Positions 56,001-63,462 are shown, numbered from the stretch's first letter. The stretch is DNA of 64,000 nucleotides from Desulfobacter vibrioformis DSM 8776 (GCF_000745975.1 NZ_JQKJ01000004.1:159283-223282), one strand, 5' to 3'. Numbers and translations are program-made. Notes: generated from the sequence alone by a model not told the origin.

Positions 56001-59000
56001 GAAAAATTTCCCCTGACACCCAGCGGCAAAATTGACCGCAGGGCATTGCCCCTGCCCGGGGCGGAAACCGTGACCGGAGAAAAACCTGCCACCCCCACCG
56101 AAGAGGTCCTGGCCGGCATCTGGGCCACACTGCTGTGGCGGGAAACCGTGCATCGCCACGACAACTTCTTTGACCTGGGCGGACACTCCTTGTCCGCCAC
56201 CCGGCTCATTGCCCGGATCAGGGACAAGTTCCAGGTGGAGTTGCCGGTGAGCGCGGTTTTCGAGCATCCCCGGCTGGATGCGCTGGCCAATGCCATTGAT
56301 ACGGCCAACGCCCCGGCCAGCCTGCCTGCCATCCGCAAACAGCCGGATGGGGCTTGCCAAGTCCTCTCCTTTGCCCAGCAGCGCCTGTGGTTCCTCAACC
56401 AGCTGGAAGAGAGCGGCCCTGATGTGTACAACATGCCGGCGGCCCTGGAATTGAGGGGGGAGCTGAATGTCGGGGCCCTGGAGCGCAGCCTGGAGTGGTT
56501 GGTCTGCCGCCATGACGCGCTCAGGAGTACCTTTCCCACCCGGGACGGACACCCCGTGGTGCAAATTCATGCCCCCGGCGAAATAAAGGTTCTGGCCATC
56601 CACGACCTGACCCTTCAAGATCCGGCCGGACTGTCCCCGGCGGCCCAGGACAAAGAGATTCAAATCCATGCCCGGCGCCATGCCGGCATCTCCTTTGACC
56701 TGGACCAGGGCCCCCTGTTTAAGGCTGACCTGCTGCGTCTTACAGCCCAAAGATCAGTACTTCTGCTGAACATGCACCATATCATCAGTGACGGCTGGTC
56801 CATGGGCGTATTCATGCGGGACTGGCACCAGGCCTATACTGCTTTTGCCCAGGGCAGAGCGCCGGACCTGCCTCCCCTTGCCATTCAGTACGGTGATTAC
56901 GCGGCCTGGCAGCGGGAGTGGCTGCAAGGCGAGGTCCTGCAACGGCAGGTGGACTATTGGCACGGGAAGCTGGCCGGGGCCCCGGAACTGCTGGAACTGC
57001 CCCTGGACACCCCCCGGCCCCCCCTGCAAAGCTATCAAGGCGCCCACTATTTCACGGCTTTGCCACAGGATTTGGCAAAAGCGCTCAACGGCTTGAGCCG
57101 GGAGCAGAACGTGAGCCTTTTCATGACCCTGCTCACCGGGTTTTACATCCTGCTTTTCCGGTACAGCCGCATGGATGATCTCTGCGTGGGCACCCCCATT
57201 GCCAACCGCACCCACACCAGCACCGATGACCTGATCGGGTTCTTCGTCAATACCCTGGTGCTGCGGGGCCGGCTTCATCCGGGCCAGAGCGTGGCCAGCC
57301 TGCTGGCAGACACCCGCACCACCTGCCTGGAGGCCTATTCCCACCAGGATATTCCCTTTGAGATGCTGGTGGAACGGCTGAAACCCACCCGCAGCCTGAG
57401 TCACAGCCCGTTGTTCCAGGTGATGTTCGGACTGCAGAACAATGACCCGGTCCCACCGGACCTGCCGGGCCTGGCAGTCACCTCCCTGCCTGTTGATTAT
57501 CCCATTGCCAAATTTGATTTGAGCCTGAACGTGGAGGAGCGGGACGGGGAACTGATTTGCTGGTGGGAATATGCCACCGACCTGTTCCAGGCATCCACCA
57601 TTGAGCGGATGGCCGGCCATTTTCAGGTGCTGCTGCAGGCCATGGCAGACAACCCGGACCAATTGGCCAGCCGCCTGCCCATGTTCACCGCAAAGGAGAC
57701 GGCCTTGGTGCAGTCCTGGAATGATACGGCCGGGGATGTGCCAAAGGAGACCATTGTCCGCCTGTTTGAACAACAGGCAGCAAAGCAACCTGACCACATT
57801 GCCGTGATTTGTGAAGAAAACCGGCTGACATACGGACAACTGAATGAAAAGGCCAACCAGACCGCCAGCCTTCTGTTATCGCTTCCTGAATTTAAAACAG
57901 GGCATAATCCCCTGGTGGCGGTATTCATGGACCGTTCCCCGGAAATGGTCATCGCTATCCTGGCCATCCTTAAATCAGGGGGCGCCTATGTGCCGGTTGA
58001 CCCCGCCTATCCCGGGGCCCGTATCCGCCATATCCTGGATGACAGCGGCGTGGCCCTGGTACTGACCCAAAGCGCCCTGAAGCCACGGCTGTCCCTGGGG
58101 GAACCGGAACAGGCTTTTACGGTGGTCTCTTTGGATGCGCTGGACCTGGCCGGCCACCCCCGGCAAAATCCGGCCATGAACATTGATGCGGCTGACCTGG
58201 CATATGTGATCTACACCTCAGGCACCACCGGCAACCCCAAAGGGATCATGATCCATCATTTTGGCTTAAGCAATCTTATCCGGTCGTCCATTGATATGTA
58301 TGACCTGACAAGCCGTGACAGGGTATTGCAGTTTGCCTCGCTCAGTTTTGATACCGCCGTGGAAGAGATCCACATGACCCTGGTTGCGGGGGCTGGGCTC
58401 ATCCTGCGCAACCAGGAGATGATCGGATCCACCAAGGCATTCCTGGCAGCCTGCGCGGCCCATGAGCTGACGGTGCTGGACCTGCCCACGGCCTTTTGGC
58501 ACAGCCTGCTGACAGACCTGCCCGCCATTCGAAAACTATGGCCCCAAAGTATCCGCCTGGTGGTGATCGGCGGTGAGGCGGTTTCTGCTGAACATGTTGA
58601 ACAATGGCTGGCACTTTTCGGGCCGTTTCCGGTGCTGCTGAATTCATACGGCCCGGCGGAAGCAACGGTGGCGGCAACGGTTTTCCCCATCCAATCCGCC
58701 GATATTGGCGGGGGGGCCGCGATACCCATTGGCCGGCCCATACCCAACACCCGGATCTACATCATGGACCCGCATCTTCAGCCACTGCCCCCGGGTGTTC
58801 CCGGCGAGCTGTGCATCGGGGGCGCGGGGCTGGCCCGGGGCTATCTCAACCGTCCGGAACTGACTGCTGAAAAATTCATCGAAATAAACATCCCGGGGAA
58901 AACAGAGCGGATTTATAAAACCGGTGACCTGGCAAGATGGCTTCCCAGCGGCAATATCGAGTTCCTGGGCAGGATGGACCACCAGGTCAAGCTGCGGGGA

Positions 59001-59636
59001 TTCCGCATTGAACTTGGGGAGATCGAATCCGTGCTCCGCCGGCACCCGGCAGTCAGGGATGCCGTGGCAATGCTGGTGGAAGAGGGGGATAACAAACGGC
59101 TGGCAGCCTACATAACAGGGGACTGGAAAGGGAAGCCGGACGACTCCGCCCTGGCCGCCCAATTGCAGGAATGGCTCAGGCAAAGCGTTCCCGATTATAT
59201 GGTCCCTGCCCATTTTACACTGCTTGACTGTCTGCCCCTGACCCCCAACGGCAAAGTGGACCGGAAGAAACTGCCTGAACCGGAACGTTTAACTGCCACC
59301 AAAGGGTATGAGGCACCGGCTTCGCCCGCGGAAGAGATCGTTGCCAAAATCTGGACAGAAGTGCTGGGGGTGGCGCGTGTGGGCCGGCATGATAATTTTT
59401 TTGCCCTGGGCGGCCATTCCCTGCTGGTGGTGCAGCTGGTAAACCGTGTGCAGAGTCTGTTTGAAGTCAGAATTGTCGTGCGGGAACTGTTTGAGGCCCC
59501 CACGGTTGCCGGCATTACCCGGAAATTGATTGCCCATGAGCCCCAGAAAGGACAGGTGGATACCATCGCGCGCCTGCAAAAAGAGATAGACGGGATGTCC
59601 GAAGAGGAGATCCGGGCGGCCCTGGGTGAGGCCTGA
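47013..59636 (+). CDS. hybrid PKS-NRPS megasynthase, KS-AT-ACP-(C-A-PCP)x3
   Basis: 4207 residues. KS (8-430): Cys179 in NTACSSSL, His314 in EAHGTGT, His354 in NIGHSE. AT (527-840): Ser616 in GHSLGEY; downstream QAFHS suggests malonyl-CoA. No KR, DH or ER. ACP: Ser935 in GLDSL. C1 (990-1425): HHIAGDA. A1 (1440-1945): pocket DASTVAAVCK by GrsA numbering (aromatic-like). PCP1: Ser1991. C2: HHIISDA. A2 (2495-3000): DALWMGGTFK (Val-type). PCP2: Ser3059. C3: HHIISDG. A3 (3570-4090): about DTEDVGSVAK (acidic, suggesting a basic residue). PCP3: Ser4136. It ends with a short DGMSEEEIRAAL tail, with no thioesterase, reductase or epimerase. The product would be one ketide unit plus three amino acids on an ACP-delivered starter, released by another enzyme or by amine attack. 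Domain boundaries are approximate. The ribosome-binding site is weak (AGGGATATC). Confidence 0.95.
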   Translation: MASNANPPFDIAIIGLSCRFPGAENPEAFWDLLEKGGDAITQIPSNRFDVDAFYDPDPEKPGTITTRYGGFLSRVDQFDPAFFGIPPRAANAIDPQQRLALEVSWEALENAAIAPGNLRNCQVGVFVGVTENDYARAAFQAPAQIDLYSGTGNLQAFVAGRIAYALGVQGQALSINTACSSSLVAVHSACQALRLGECELALAGGVQVILSPHNYIFLSRSKALSPDGRCKVFDAAANGFSRGEGCGMVVLKRLADARQDRDNILGVIRASAVNNDGFSGGLTVPNVAAQERLLRTALERANLRPGQVGYLEAHGTGTILGDPLEMQAAGRVYGPGRDPGQPLVIGSVKGNIGHSEAAAGIAGLIKVILAMGHGRIPGQPHFKTPNPRIPWDKLPFRVPAGTMDWPGTPKIAGISSFGMSGTNAHVLVEAGEAPAVPGDDVVRRPAHILPISGKTGTAVADLAARYSQWLDRHPDIPLADICFTAATGRDHFAHRAALVVETLDQLSKSLSQPPRTQPGPAPVTVMLFTGQGSQYSGMGQGLYDTQPVFRNVLDQCAAILEPLLDIPLTSLVFDPVHGALLNQTRYTQPALFSLEVALYEWWRSLGIEPDVVMGHSLGEYSAAYAADVFSLEDALHLVTRRGRLMDGLPPGGAMAAVFAQPAQVDKAIAGTGLSIAAYNGGHQVISGSGAEVSAVTDRFEQAGVRIQGLQTSQAFHSALLDPILDEFVQFAATLHFQPPQRTLVSNLTGKAFAPGEVPDSDYWRRHSREPVQFAQSCSAAAELGGNILLEIGPHPVLAAMALHCWPDRESPVAAGSLRRIIEDNRQTAQALSRLYMAGANPDWAAWDAPWPRCKVGLPTYPFQRRRCWVETTETIDAFPHPANDVTAAPEEPAPRASQEKEAPLIHRLQQALQAIMGLDDLPDPDTNVFDLGLDSLMAVELRNRIQGITGRETDLSSALILAHPTLAGLAAHLTVEGKTGEIDETGARGQTRFTPLSAGQQALWFIYRDAPESPAYNTGLLLRFETALDADLLRQALQRLASRHAMLQTRIAEKDGQPCQWADPDLEPAFRQWDASAWDEGRLMDEVRQASQQPFVLEQGVFRVDGFLDARQGPLVLLGLHHIAGDARSMAILGREICALYDAQIQGKEPDLPALPARYADFVQWEKDLLAGEEKEKMAAYWHQELAGRLSILQLPTDRPRPRLQTFNGASLRFTLAPELTDRLRILARQEQCTLFTVLFTAFQILLHRYTGQEEILLGVPTSTVRGRREFNDMVGYLVNPMVVRASFPRDAQTSFREKAAMNQHRIFTGLDHQPYPFPLLMEQLQPERDPSYPPLVQALFAYETRALIPRRFFSGGVAAHSIALDQMEGQFDVSMTFDDDKNALSGTLSYNRDLFFPETARRMSEHLRVLLEGIAVFPDQEIHTLPMLTPAETRRLMEWNRTGRSFPAGKTIVELFETQVEKTPSAIAVVCEEERLTYRELNEQANRLAHYLAKYLADRQNPLIAIAVEPSAGMVIGLLGILKAGGAYLPIDPAYPAERIKYMLADSGAPLVLTQTGLKTRLPIDTAAHDVICLDDDKGFRSQSGHNPPAHPAGTDLAYVIYTSGSTGKPKGVMIEHAGLVNLAFSQIDTFQLQPDSRVLQFASFSFDASVSEITTTLLSGGALYIASRYILLDPTEFTALMGDEKISHVTLPPSFVRNLPGQALQGLKTLVVAGEACPAELVAQWAGQVRFINAYGPTENTVCATMAVCSPDQEGGVHIGRPIPNVRIHILDTRNQPVPPGITGELCIAGAGLARGYLNRSGLTAEKFVETRLFGKTERIYKTGDLARFLPDGNLVYMGRLDHQVKLRGFRIEPGEIEAVLAQHPLVKEAAVTVYETNGDRRLAAYLTNSAGSPEAESGLEPAQLREWLKQQLPDYMIPNHFMVLDRLPLTPNGKIDRRALPDPQAGIAAKDNRLATPTEEILSGLWSGLFQGATITRQAHFFDLGGHSLTAILLLARIRDSFQVELPVRAVFEHPRLADLAKAIEGAMGTPALPPIRKQPDRSAPDLSFAQQRLWFLNRLAGNASAVYNMPTVLQLSGNLDIQALKQGLKWLVRRHDSLRSAFPDQGGEARVQIQAPGDQEILAVHDLTGLCPTEQDEAVRNRAGRHAVQPFDLSRGPLFKADLLVLDREKSVLLLNMHHIISDAWSMGVLVRDLGQACIAFARGSEPDLKPLDIQYQDYAAWQRNWLQAEVLEKQEAYWHRQLANAPELLELPLDNPRPARQSFRGHRYLHRLSPELTRSLGELSRRQNVSLFMTLLSTYYILLSRYCRVDDLCVGTPIANRTHSDTHEIIGFFVNTLVLRGRLGPDQCFADLLAQTRKTCLDAYANQDIPFEMLVEQLRPSRSLGHSPLFQVMFGLQNNDPVSLDLPGIETTALDVEFPVSKFDLSLNAEARDGALYCEWEYAADLFQAATIERMAGHFEVLLTAVADNPARPVKDLPMLTARETEAWLAWNDTATDFPGDSTIVDLFQAQADKTPGAIAVSFEGQTLTYQELDERSGRLAHYLTQNVRKPSGPDAFLIALSLERSLEMVVGVLAILKAGGAYVPIDPDYPADRIRYMLEDCAAPLLLTQSALKAQLPLEALSPLCLPVFLDEIDLDEIDLYNLAKTLPDTAIQVNDPAYVNYTSGSTGQPKGVVVPHQAVVRLVKNSNFAQLDSAQTFLQYAPVSFDAATLEIWGALLNGAKLVVMPARQKDLASLARVLGREKISILWLTSSLFNVMLEEYPEALQGVKQLMTGGETLSVSHIQKALDLLPHTRLMNGYGPTENTTFTCCYPIMNQPYPGSIPIGRPIANTTVYILDQHLQPVPVGVPGELVTGGPGLALGYLNRPDLTREKFMEIEIFGKTQRIYRTGDLVRLLPCGDIEFLGRMDLQVKLRGFRIELGEVEAVLGRLPSVREAVVSLHGTGEDKRLIAYLTGERSTRAGSLIDPAQVKEGLKSLLPDYMIPGQFMVMEKFPLTPSGKIDRRALPLPGAETVTGEKPATPTEEVLAGIWATLLWRETVHRHDNFFDLGGHSLSATRLIARIRDKFQVELPVSAVFEHPRLDALANAIDTANAPASLPAIRKQPDGACQVLSFAQQRLWFLNQLEESGPDVYNMPAALELRGELNVGALERSLEWLVCRHDALRSTFPTRDGHPVVQIHAPGEIKVLAIHDLTLQDPAGLSPAAQDKEIQIHARRHAGISFDLDQGPLFKADLLRLTAQRSVLLLNMHHIISDGWSMGVFMRDWHQAYTAFAQGRAPDLPPLAIQYGDYAAWQREWLQGEVLQRQVDYWHGKLAGAPELLELPLDTPRPPLQSYQGAHYFTALPQDLAKALNGLSREQNVSLFMTLLTGFYILLFRYSRMDDLCVGTPIANRTHTSTDDLIGFFVNTLVLRGRLHPGQSVASLLADTRTTCLEAYSHQDIPFEMLVERLKPTRSLSHSPLFQVMFGLQNNDPVPPDLPGLAVTSLPVDYPIAKFDLSLNVEERDGELICWWEYATDLFQASTIERMAGHFQVLLQAMADNPDQLASRLPMFTAKETALVQSWNDTAGDVPKETIVRLFEQQAAKQPDHIAVICEENRLTYGQLNEKANQTASLLLSLPEFKTGHNPLVAVFMDRSPEMVIAILAILKSGGAYVPVDPAYPGARIRHILDDSGVALVLTQSALKPRLSLGEPEQAFTVVSLDALDLAGHPRQNPAMNIDAADLAYVIYTSGTTGNPKGIMIHHFGLSNLIRSSIDMYDLTSRDRVLQFASLSFDTAVEEIHMTLVAGAGLILRNQEMIGSTKAFLAACAAHELTVLDLPTAFWHSLLTDLPAIRKLWPQSIRLVVIGGEAVSAEHVEQWLALFGPFPVLLNSYGPAEATVAATVFPIQSADIGGGAAIPIGRPIPNTRIYIMDPHLQPLPPGVPGELCIGGAGLARGYLNRPELTAEKFIEINIPGKTERIYKTGDLARWLPSGNIEFLGRMDHQVKLRGFRIELGEIESVLRRHPAVRDAVAMLVEEGDNKRLAAYITGDWKGKPDDSALAAQLQEWLRQSVPDYMVPAHFTLLDCLPLTPNGKVDRKKLPEPERLTATKGYEAPASPAEEIVAKIWTEVLGVARVGRHDNFFALGGHSLLVVQLVNRVQSLFEVRIVVRELFEAPTVAGITRKLIAHEPQKGQVDTIARLQKEIDGMSEEEIRAALGEA

Positions 59637-59703
59637 CTTATTTGCCAGGGAAGGTAGAGGTAACGTGTTTAATAAAGTATAAACTTTACTGGAAGCTATT
59701 TTT

Positions 59704-59767
59704 CACCATGAAGTTCATGAAGAGCATGAAGAGAGCCATTCTTCATGTCCTTCATGCTCTTCATGGT
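59704..59767. repeat. 9-nt-periodic hairpin, third relative (inner part only)
   Basis: CATGAAG units every 9 nt at 59704-59733 face CTTCATG units at 59741-59767, giving a long stem with a short loop. The outer CAATGTC arms of the other two copies are absent. It lies between the megasynthase stop and the dehydratase start; attenuation or RNA processing is possible. Confidence 0.75.
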
Positions 59768-59792
59768 AAATAAGCCGTGTAAGAGGAGATGT

Positions 59793-61115
59793 ATGTTATC
59801 TGATAAAGAGAAGTTGCTGAAAAAGTTGATGGCGAAAAAAGGGTTTGGCCTGCCCGGTGGAACGGCACAGCCGGCCAAATCCAAGAGAAGCGTCCAGTTG
59901 GAAAACTTCATGCGGGTCGTGGGCAATACCGGCCGGGCAGTTGATTTTTCGCTGCCCGAGCACAGCGCTGCCTCCACCGTGGAGCGGACAATTGCCAATG
60001 CAGGCGGTTTCCAGGATGCCTACCTGGACGACTCCCGGGTCATGTTCGTGGGAAACGTGGCCTGTTCCGAGATCGTGGCGGCCCTGGATTTCGTGCCCTT
60101 TAACGGGCAGGTTCTCTCCTATTTCCTGGCCGCAGCCGGGGCGGCCGGCGCGTTCCTGGATATTGCGGAAAAAAACCACCTGTCCAGGGATATCTGCCCG
60201 GTGGTCCGGTGCGTGCTGGGTGCGGCCGTGGAAAACTGCCTGCCCACCCCGGATTTCATTACCTTTGCCTATTTCCCCTGCGACAGCGGGGCCAGGATGT
60301 TCTACGCCCTGGCCGATGCCTACGACTGCCCCTGGTTCCTCCTGGATATGCCCGAGCGCCGGGGCAATGCCGCAGCCCAATACCTGGCCCAACGCATGAA
60401 AGAGATGGTGGCCCGGGTGGAGAACGCCCTGGGTATCGAAGCTGTTCCGGACCGTATTGCAGCCGCGGTGGAAGCGTCCAAAGAGACCATGCGCTATTAC
60501 GAAAAACTGATCTCCCTGTCCCTGGCCCACCAGGTCTGTCCGTCGGTGCATAAGTTCACCACCGACACCACCACCCATCTGAGCAGGATGGGATCGCCCG
60601 GGGCCACCCAGGGGGTCCGGCTCTGCTATGAAGAGCTGCTGGATTCAGTCGAAACCGCGGGGCAGATCCGGGCCAAAGAGAGGCCCCGGGTGATATGGGA
60701 CGGGCTGATGCCTTTTTACAACAATGAAATTATCAGATATATGGAAGAGGGGTGCGGCCTGGAAGTCATGTCAAATCTCTTGCCGGCCATGACCCAAAAT
60801 ATCGGCGGGTTACTGGCGGAAAAGGACCCTTACATGTATATGGCCAGGCGGCAGCTGCACTTTGCCGGCATTGATGATACAAAATTTGACGTGCTTGAGC
60901 CCTACGGCATAGACGGGATTATACGGTTCAACCAGTGGGGCTGCCGCCGCCACCTGAGCGTGAACCAGATTATCAGGGACCGCCTGACCCAATCAGGCAT
61001 GGTCATGCTGGACATAGACGGCGACTTCATCGACAGCCGGGGCTATTCATTTTCCCAGGTTAAAATACGGATAGACGCATTTGCGGAGATGCTCAAAAAC
61101 AGGAGTGAGGTATGA
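59793..61115 (+). CDS. 2-hydroxyacyl-CoA dehydratase family subunit (HgdB-like)
   Basis: 440 residues of the HgdA/HgdB (COG1775-like) family. It has conserved blocks FVGNVACSEIVAALDFVP, DICPVVRCVLGAAVENC, FITFAYFPCDSG, a C-terminal FNQWGCRRHL and the IDGDFIDSRGYSFSQVKIR terminus. The Cys residues in these blocks can ligate a [4Fe-4S] cluster. The family removes water from 2-hydroxyacyl-CoA (glutaryl, phenyllactyl, lactyl) by a ketyl-radical route, or performs related low-potential reductions. The ATG at 59793 has AGGAG upstream; the ORF extension to 59745 runs through the hairpin and is not used. It overlaps the activator gene by 4 bp. Confidence 0.88.
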   Translation: MLSDKEKLLKKLMAKKGFGLPGGTAQPAKSKRSVQLENFMRVVGNTGRAVDFSLPEHSAASTVERTIANAGGFQDAYLDDSRVMFVGNVACSEIVAALDFVPFNGQVLSYFLAAAGAAGAFLDIAEKNHLSRDICPVVRCVLGAAVENCLPTPDFITFAYFPCDSGARMFYALADAYDCPWFLLDMPERRGNAAAQYLAQRMKEMVARVENALGIEAVPDRIAAAVEASKETMRYYEKLISLSLAHQVCPSVHKFTTDTTTHLSRMGSPGATQGVRLCYEELLDSVETAGQIRAKERPRVIWDGLMPFYNNEIIRYMEEGCGLEVMSNLLPAMTQNIGGLLAEKDPYMYMARRQLHFAGIDDTKFDVLEPYGIDGIIRFNQWGCRRHLSVNQIIRDRLTQSGMVMLDIDGDFIDSRGYSFSQVKIRIDAFAEMLKNRSEV

Positions 61116-61894
61116 TTACCATTGGTATTGATTCCGGTTCCCTTGCCACCAAGGGCGTTGTGTTGGGTGATGATAAAAAAATTTTAGGGTCTGCCATTGA
61201 TTTGACCGGCGGCAGGAGCCGGAAGTCGGGTGAGCGGGTGTATCATCAGGTGCTGGACCGGGCCGGATTGTCGGAACAGGATGTGGCGTTTGTGGTGACC
61301 ACGGGGTACGGGCGTGACAATTTGCCGTTTTCCGGCAAAAATGTCACCGAGATCACCTGCCACGCAGCCGGTGTCCATTTCCTGTTTCCGGATGTGGCAA
61401 CCATCCTGGATATCGGGGGCCAGGACAGCAAGGTCATCCGCATCGGCAATGGCGGCCGGGTGGAAAATTTCATCATGAACGACAAATGCGCCGCAGGTAC
61501 GGGCCGTTTCCTGGAAGTGATCGCAAAGGCCCTGGAGGTGCGCCTGGAGGATCTGGGCGCCATATCCCAGCAGACCGATAAAAATGTGGAAATCAGCAGC
61601 ATGTGTACGGTGTTTGCCGAAACCGAAGTGGTTTCCCTGGTGGCCGAGGATACGCCTGTGCCGGAAATCGTGCGCGGGGTTCACAATGTGATCGTGGAGC
61701 GCGGAGAGATCCTGCTGGGTAAAATCGGATTGGTCGAACCCGTTGCCATGAGCGGGGGCGTGGCCCTGAACATCGGTGTGGTCAAAGCCCTGGAAAAACG
61801 ACTGGGCCTTGAACTGAGAATCGCTGAAAACCCGCAGCTCACCGGTGCCCTGGGCGCAGCCGTGATTGCCCGCAACCTCATGGAAAAAAGATAA
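61112..61894 (+). CDS. ATP-dependent activator of 2-hydroxyacyl-CoA dehydratase (HgdC/FldI-like)
   Basis: 260 residues of the BadF/BadG/BcrA/HgdC ASKHA family. It has IGIDSGSLATKGVVLG, ILDIGGQDSKVIRI and the cluster cysteines Cys126 (NDKCAAGTGRFLEV) and Cys165 (SSMCTVFAETEVVS), each at the dimer interface that holds one [4Fe-4S]; VAMSGGVALN follows. With ATP hydrolysis it would inject a low-potential electron into the dehydratase. The ATG overlaps the previous stop (ATGA). It lies between the two subunit genes, so the three form a coupled unit. Confidence 0.95.
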   Translation: MITIGIDSGSLATKGVVLGDDKKILGSAIDLTGGRSRKSGERVYHQVLDRAGLSEQDVAFVVTTGYGRDNLPFSGKNVTEITCHAAGVHFLFPDVATILDIGGQDSKVIRIGNGGRVENFIMNDKCAAGTGRFLEVIAKALEVRLEDLGAISQQTDKNVEISSMCTVFAETEVVSLVAEDTPVPEIVRGVHNVIVERGEILLGKIGLVEPVAMSGGVALNIGVVKALEKRLGLELRIAENPQLTGALGAAVIARNLMEKR

Positions 61895-61909
61895 TGGAAA
61901 AGAGATAAT

Positions 61910-63046
61910 ATGGATACCTTGAACACCCAATTGCGGACCCGCATCACGGAAATTACCGATATTCACCACAACCGGTTTGAGATACTCAAGGCCCTGGACC
62001 GCCCCAAGATCGGCTGGGTCTCCATTTATACCCCTGAAGAGATCCTGTACGCGGCCGGCCTGATTCCCTACCGGATCTTTGGGGAAACCTGCACCAAAAC
62101 CACCAAAGCCTCGGCCTACATGCACCGGAACATTTGTCCCTATGTGCTGAGCTGCCTGGAAGAGGTGCTGGCCGGAAAACATGATTTCGCGGACGGTGCT
62201 GTCATTGCCAATGTCTGTGATGCCCGGCGGCGGCTGTTTGATGTGTGGAAATACTTCAGGTCCAATGATTTCGTCCATATGCTGGACCTGCCCAAGGAGA
62301 TCGACGCCACAACCAAAGCGTATTTCATCACCGAGATGCAGCATCTCATGGCGGTGCTGGAAGAGCGCTTTGACGTCAAAATCACGGACCAGGCGTTGCG
62401 GCACGCTGTCTCAGTCTACAACCAGTCCCGGGAACTTATGCAGCGTCTCTATGATCTGCGCAACGACATCCACCCGCCCATTGCCGGCGAAGACTACATG
62501 TTCATGGTCAAGGCAGCCATGACCGGCCCCAGGGAGATTTTTAACGAAAAAATGACACAACTGGTTGAGGACCTTCCCCGCCACGGCAGGGAACAGCCCG
62601 TTGCCACACCCAGGATCATGATCTGCGGCAGCTACTTTGACCATCCCCATATCATCCGGGTGATCGAAGAGATGGGCGGCATGGTGGCATGCGAAGATAC
62701 CAGCAACGGGGTAAAATATTTTGAAGGCACCGTGGACGAAGACAAGGAGCCCCTTGCCGCCCTTGCCGATTATTATTTGGATAAAGCCACCTGCGCGGCA
62801 TTGTTCGATTCGGGCAAGCGGTTCGACCACATGATGGCGCTGATCAGGCAATATAAAGTGGATGCCGTAATATACGTATCCCTGAAATTCTGCGACAACA
62901 ACCTGATTGATTTTCACTACCAGCAAAAACGCCTGGCCGAAAAAAAGATACCGGTCCTGTTCCTTGAAACCGAGCGCATGGCCTCCAACATGGGCCAGAT
63001 CCGCACCCGGATCCAGGCGTTCCTGGAAGCTGTCATGCTGTGGTAA
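61910..63046 (+). CDS. 2-hydroxyacyl-CoA dehydratase family subunit (HgdA/HgdB-like)
   Basis: 378 residues of the same family. Shared blocks are KIGWVSIYTPEEILYAAGLIPYRI, NICPYVLSCLEEVL, GAVIANVCDARRRLFDVWKY and FCDNNLIDFHYQQKRL, with candidate cluster cysteines in each. RIMICGSYFDHPHIIRVIEE is the second Rossmann-like half. It would form a heterodimer with the subunit at 59793-61115. Its GEEC-type clusters cannot be confirmed without alignment. A short AAAGAGATAAT lies upstream of the ATG. It is the last gene of the cluster. Confidence 0.92.
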   Translation: MDTLNTQLRTRITEITDIHHNRFEILKALDRPKIGWVSIYTPEEILYAAGLIPYRIFGETCTKTTKASAYMHRNICPYVLSCLEEVLAGKHDFADGAVIANVCDARRRLFDVWKYFRSNDFVHMLDLPKEIDATTKAYFITEMQHLMAVLEERFDVKITDQALRHAVSVYNQSRELMQRLYDLRNDIHPPIAGEDYMFMVKAAMTGPREIFNEKMTQLVEDLPRHGREQPVATPRIMICGSYFDHPHIIRVIEEMGGMVACEDTSNGVKYFEGTVDEDKEPLAALADYYLDKATCAALFDSGKRFDHMMALIRQYKVDAVIYVSLKFCDNNLIDFHYQQKRLAEKKIPVLFLETERMASNMGQIRTRIQAFLEAVMLW

Positions 63047-63219
63047 AGCGGCTTTTTTAAAAAGTATTTGGAACCCTCACAGAAGTATGAACTTTCATAC
63101 GGCCATGCAATCTTCGCACAAGTGATGCAAAATAGGATATTTGCCCTTGCCTGGCCATGGGCTGCATGGCCGGCAAAAAATTGTTCCCATCGCAGCTTGG
63201 CCGTATTTGGGGCAGGACT

Positions 63220-63462
63220 TCATGACGGTTTAATTTTAAATTCAATATCCCAATAAATTTCGGAGAACGGCAGTTCGTGATCCACAGACTCTATTTTTAG
63301 AACTTGATCCGCGCCTTTGTACGAACAAAATTCCCATTTGGTGTTATCGCGGCGTATGAATTTTCCCACAAGATGCTCGTCTTGGGAGACAAGAATGTAT
63401 TCTTGAAGGCTTGGAATTGCCTGGTAATAAGGGTACCACGAACATTCGCGCGTAAATATACG
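63220..63462 (-). pseudogene. C-terminal fragment of a Uma2 (DUF820) family protein
   Basis: 80 open codons ending at 63220, containing YYQAIPSLQEYILVSQDEHL and ending FKIKPS, with VDHELPFSEIYWDIE. This is the typical C-terminal half of Uma2 nuclease-like proteins. It is cut at its 5' side by an in-frame TAG (63463-63465), and no matching N-terminal half was found in the next 200 bases. These genes are common in mobile or dispersed regions. Confidence 0.6.

Noticed and set aside
59300..59636. Thioesterase or reductase domain at the megasynthase C-terminus
   Set aside because: After PCP3 (Ser4136) only about 70 residues remain, with no GxSxG or Rossmann motif.
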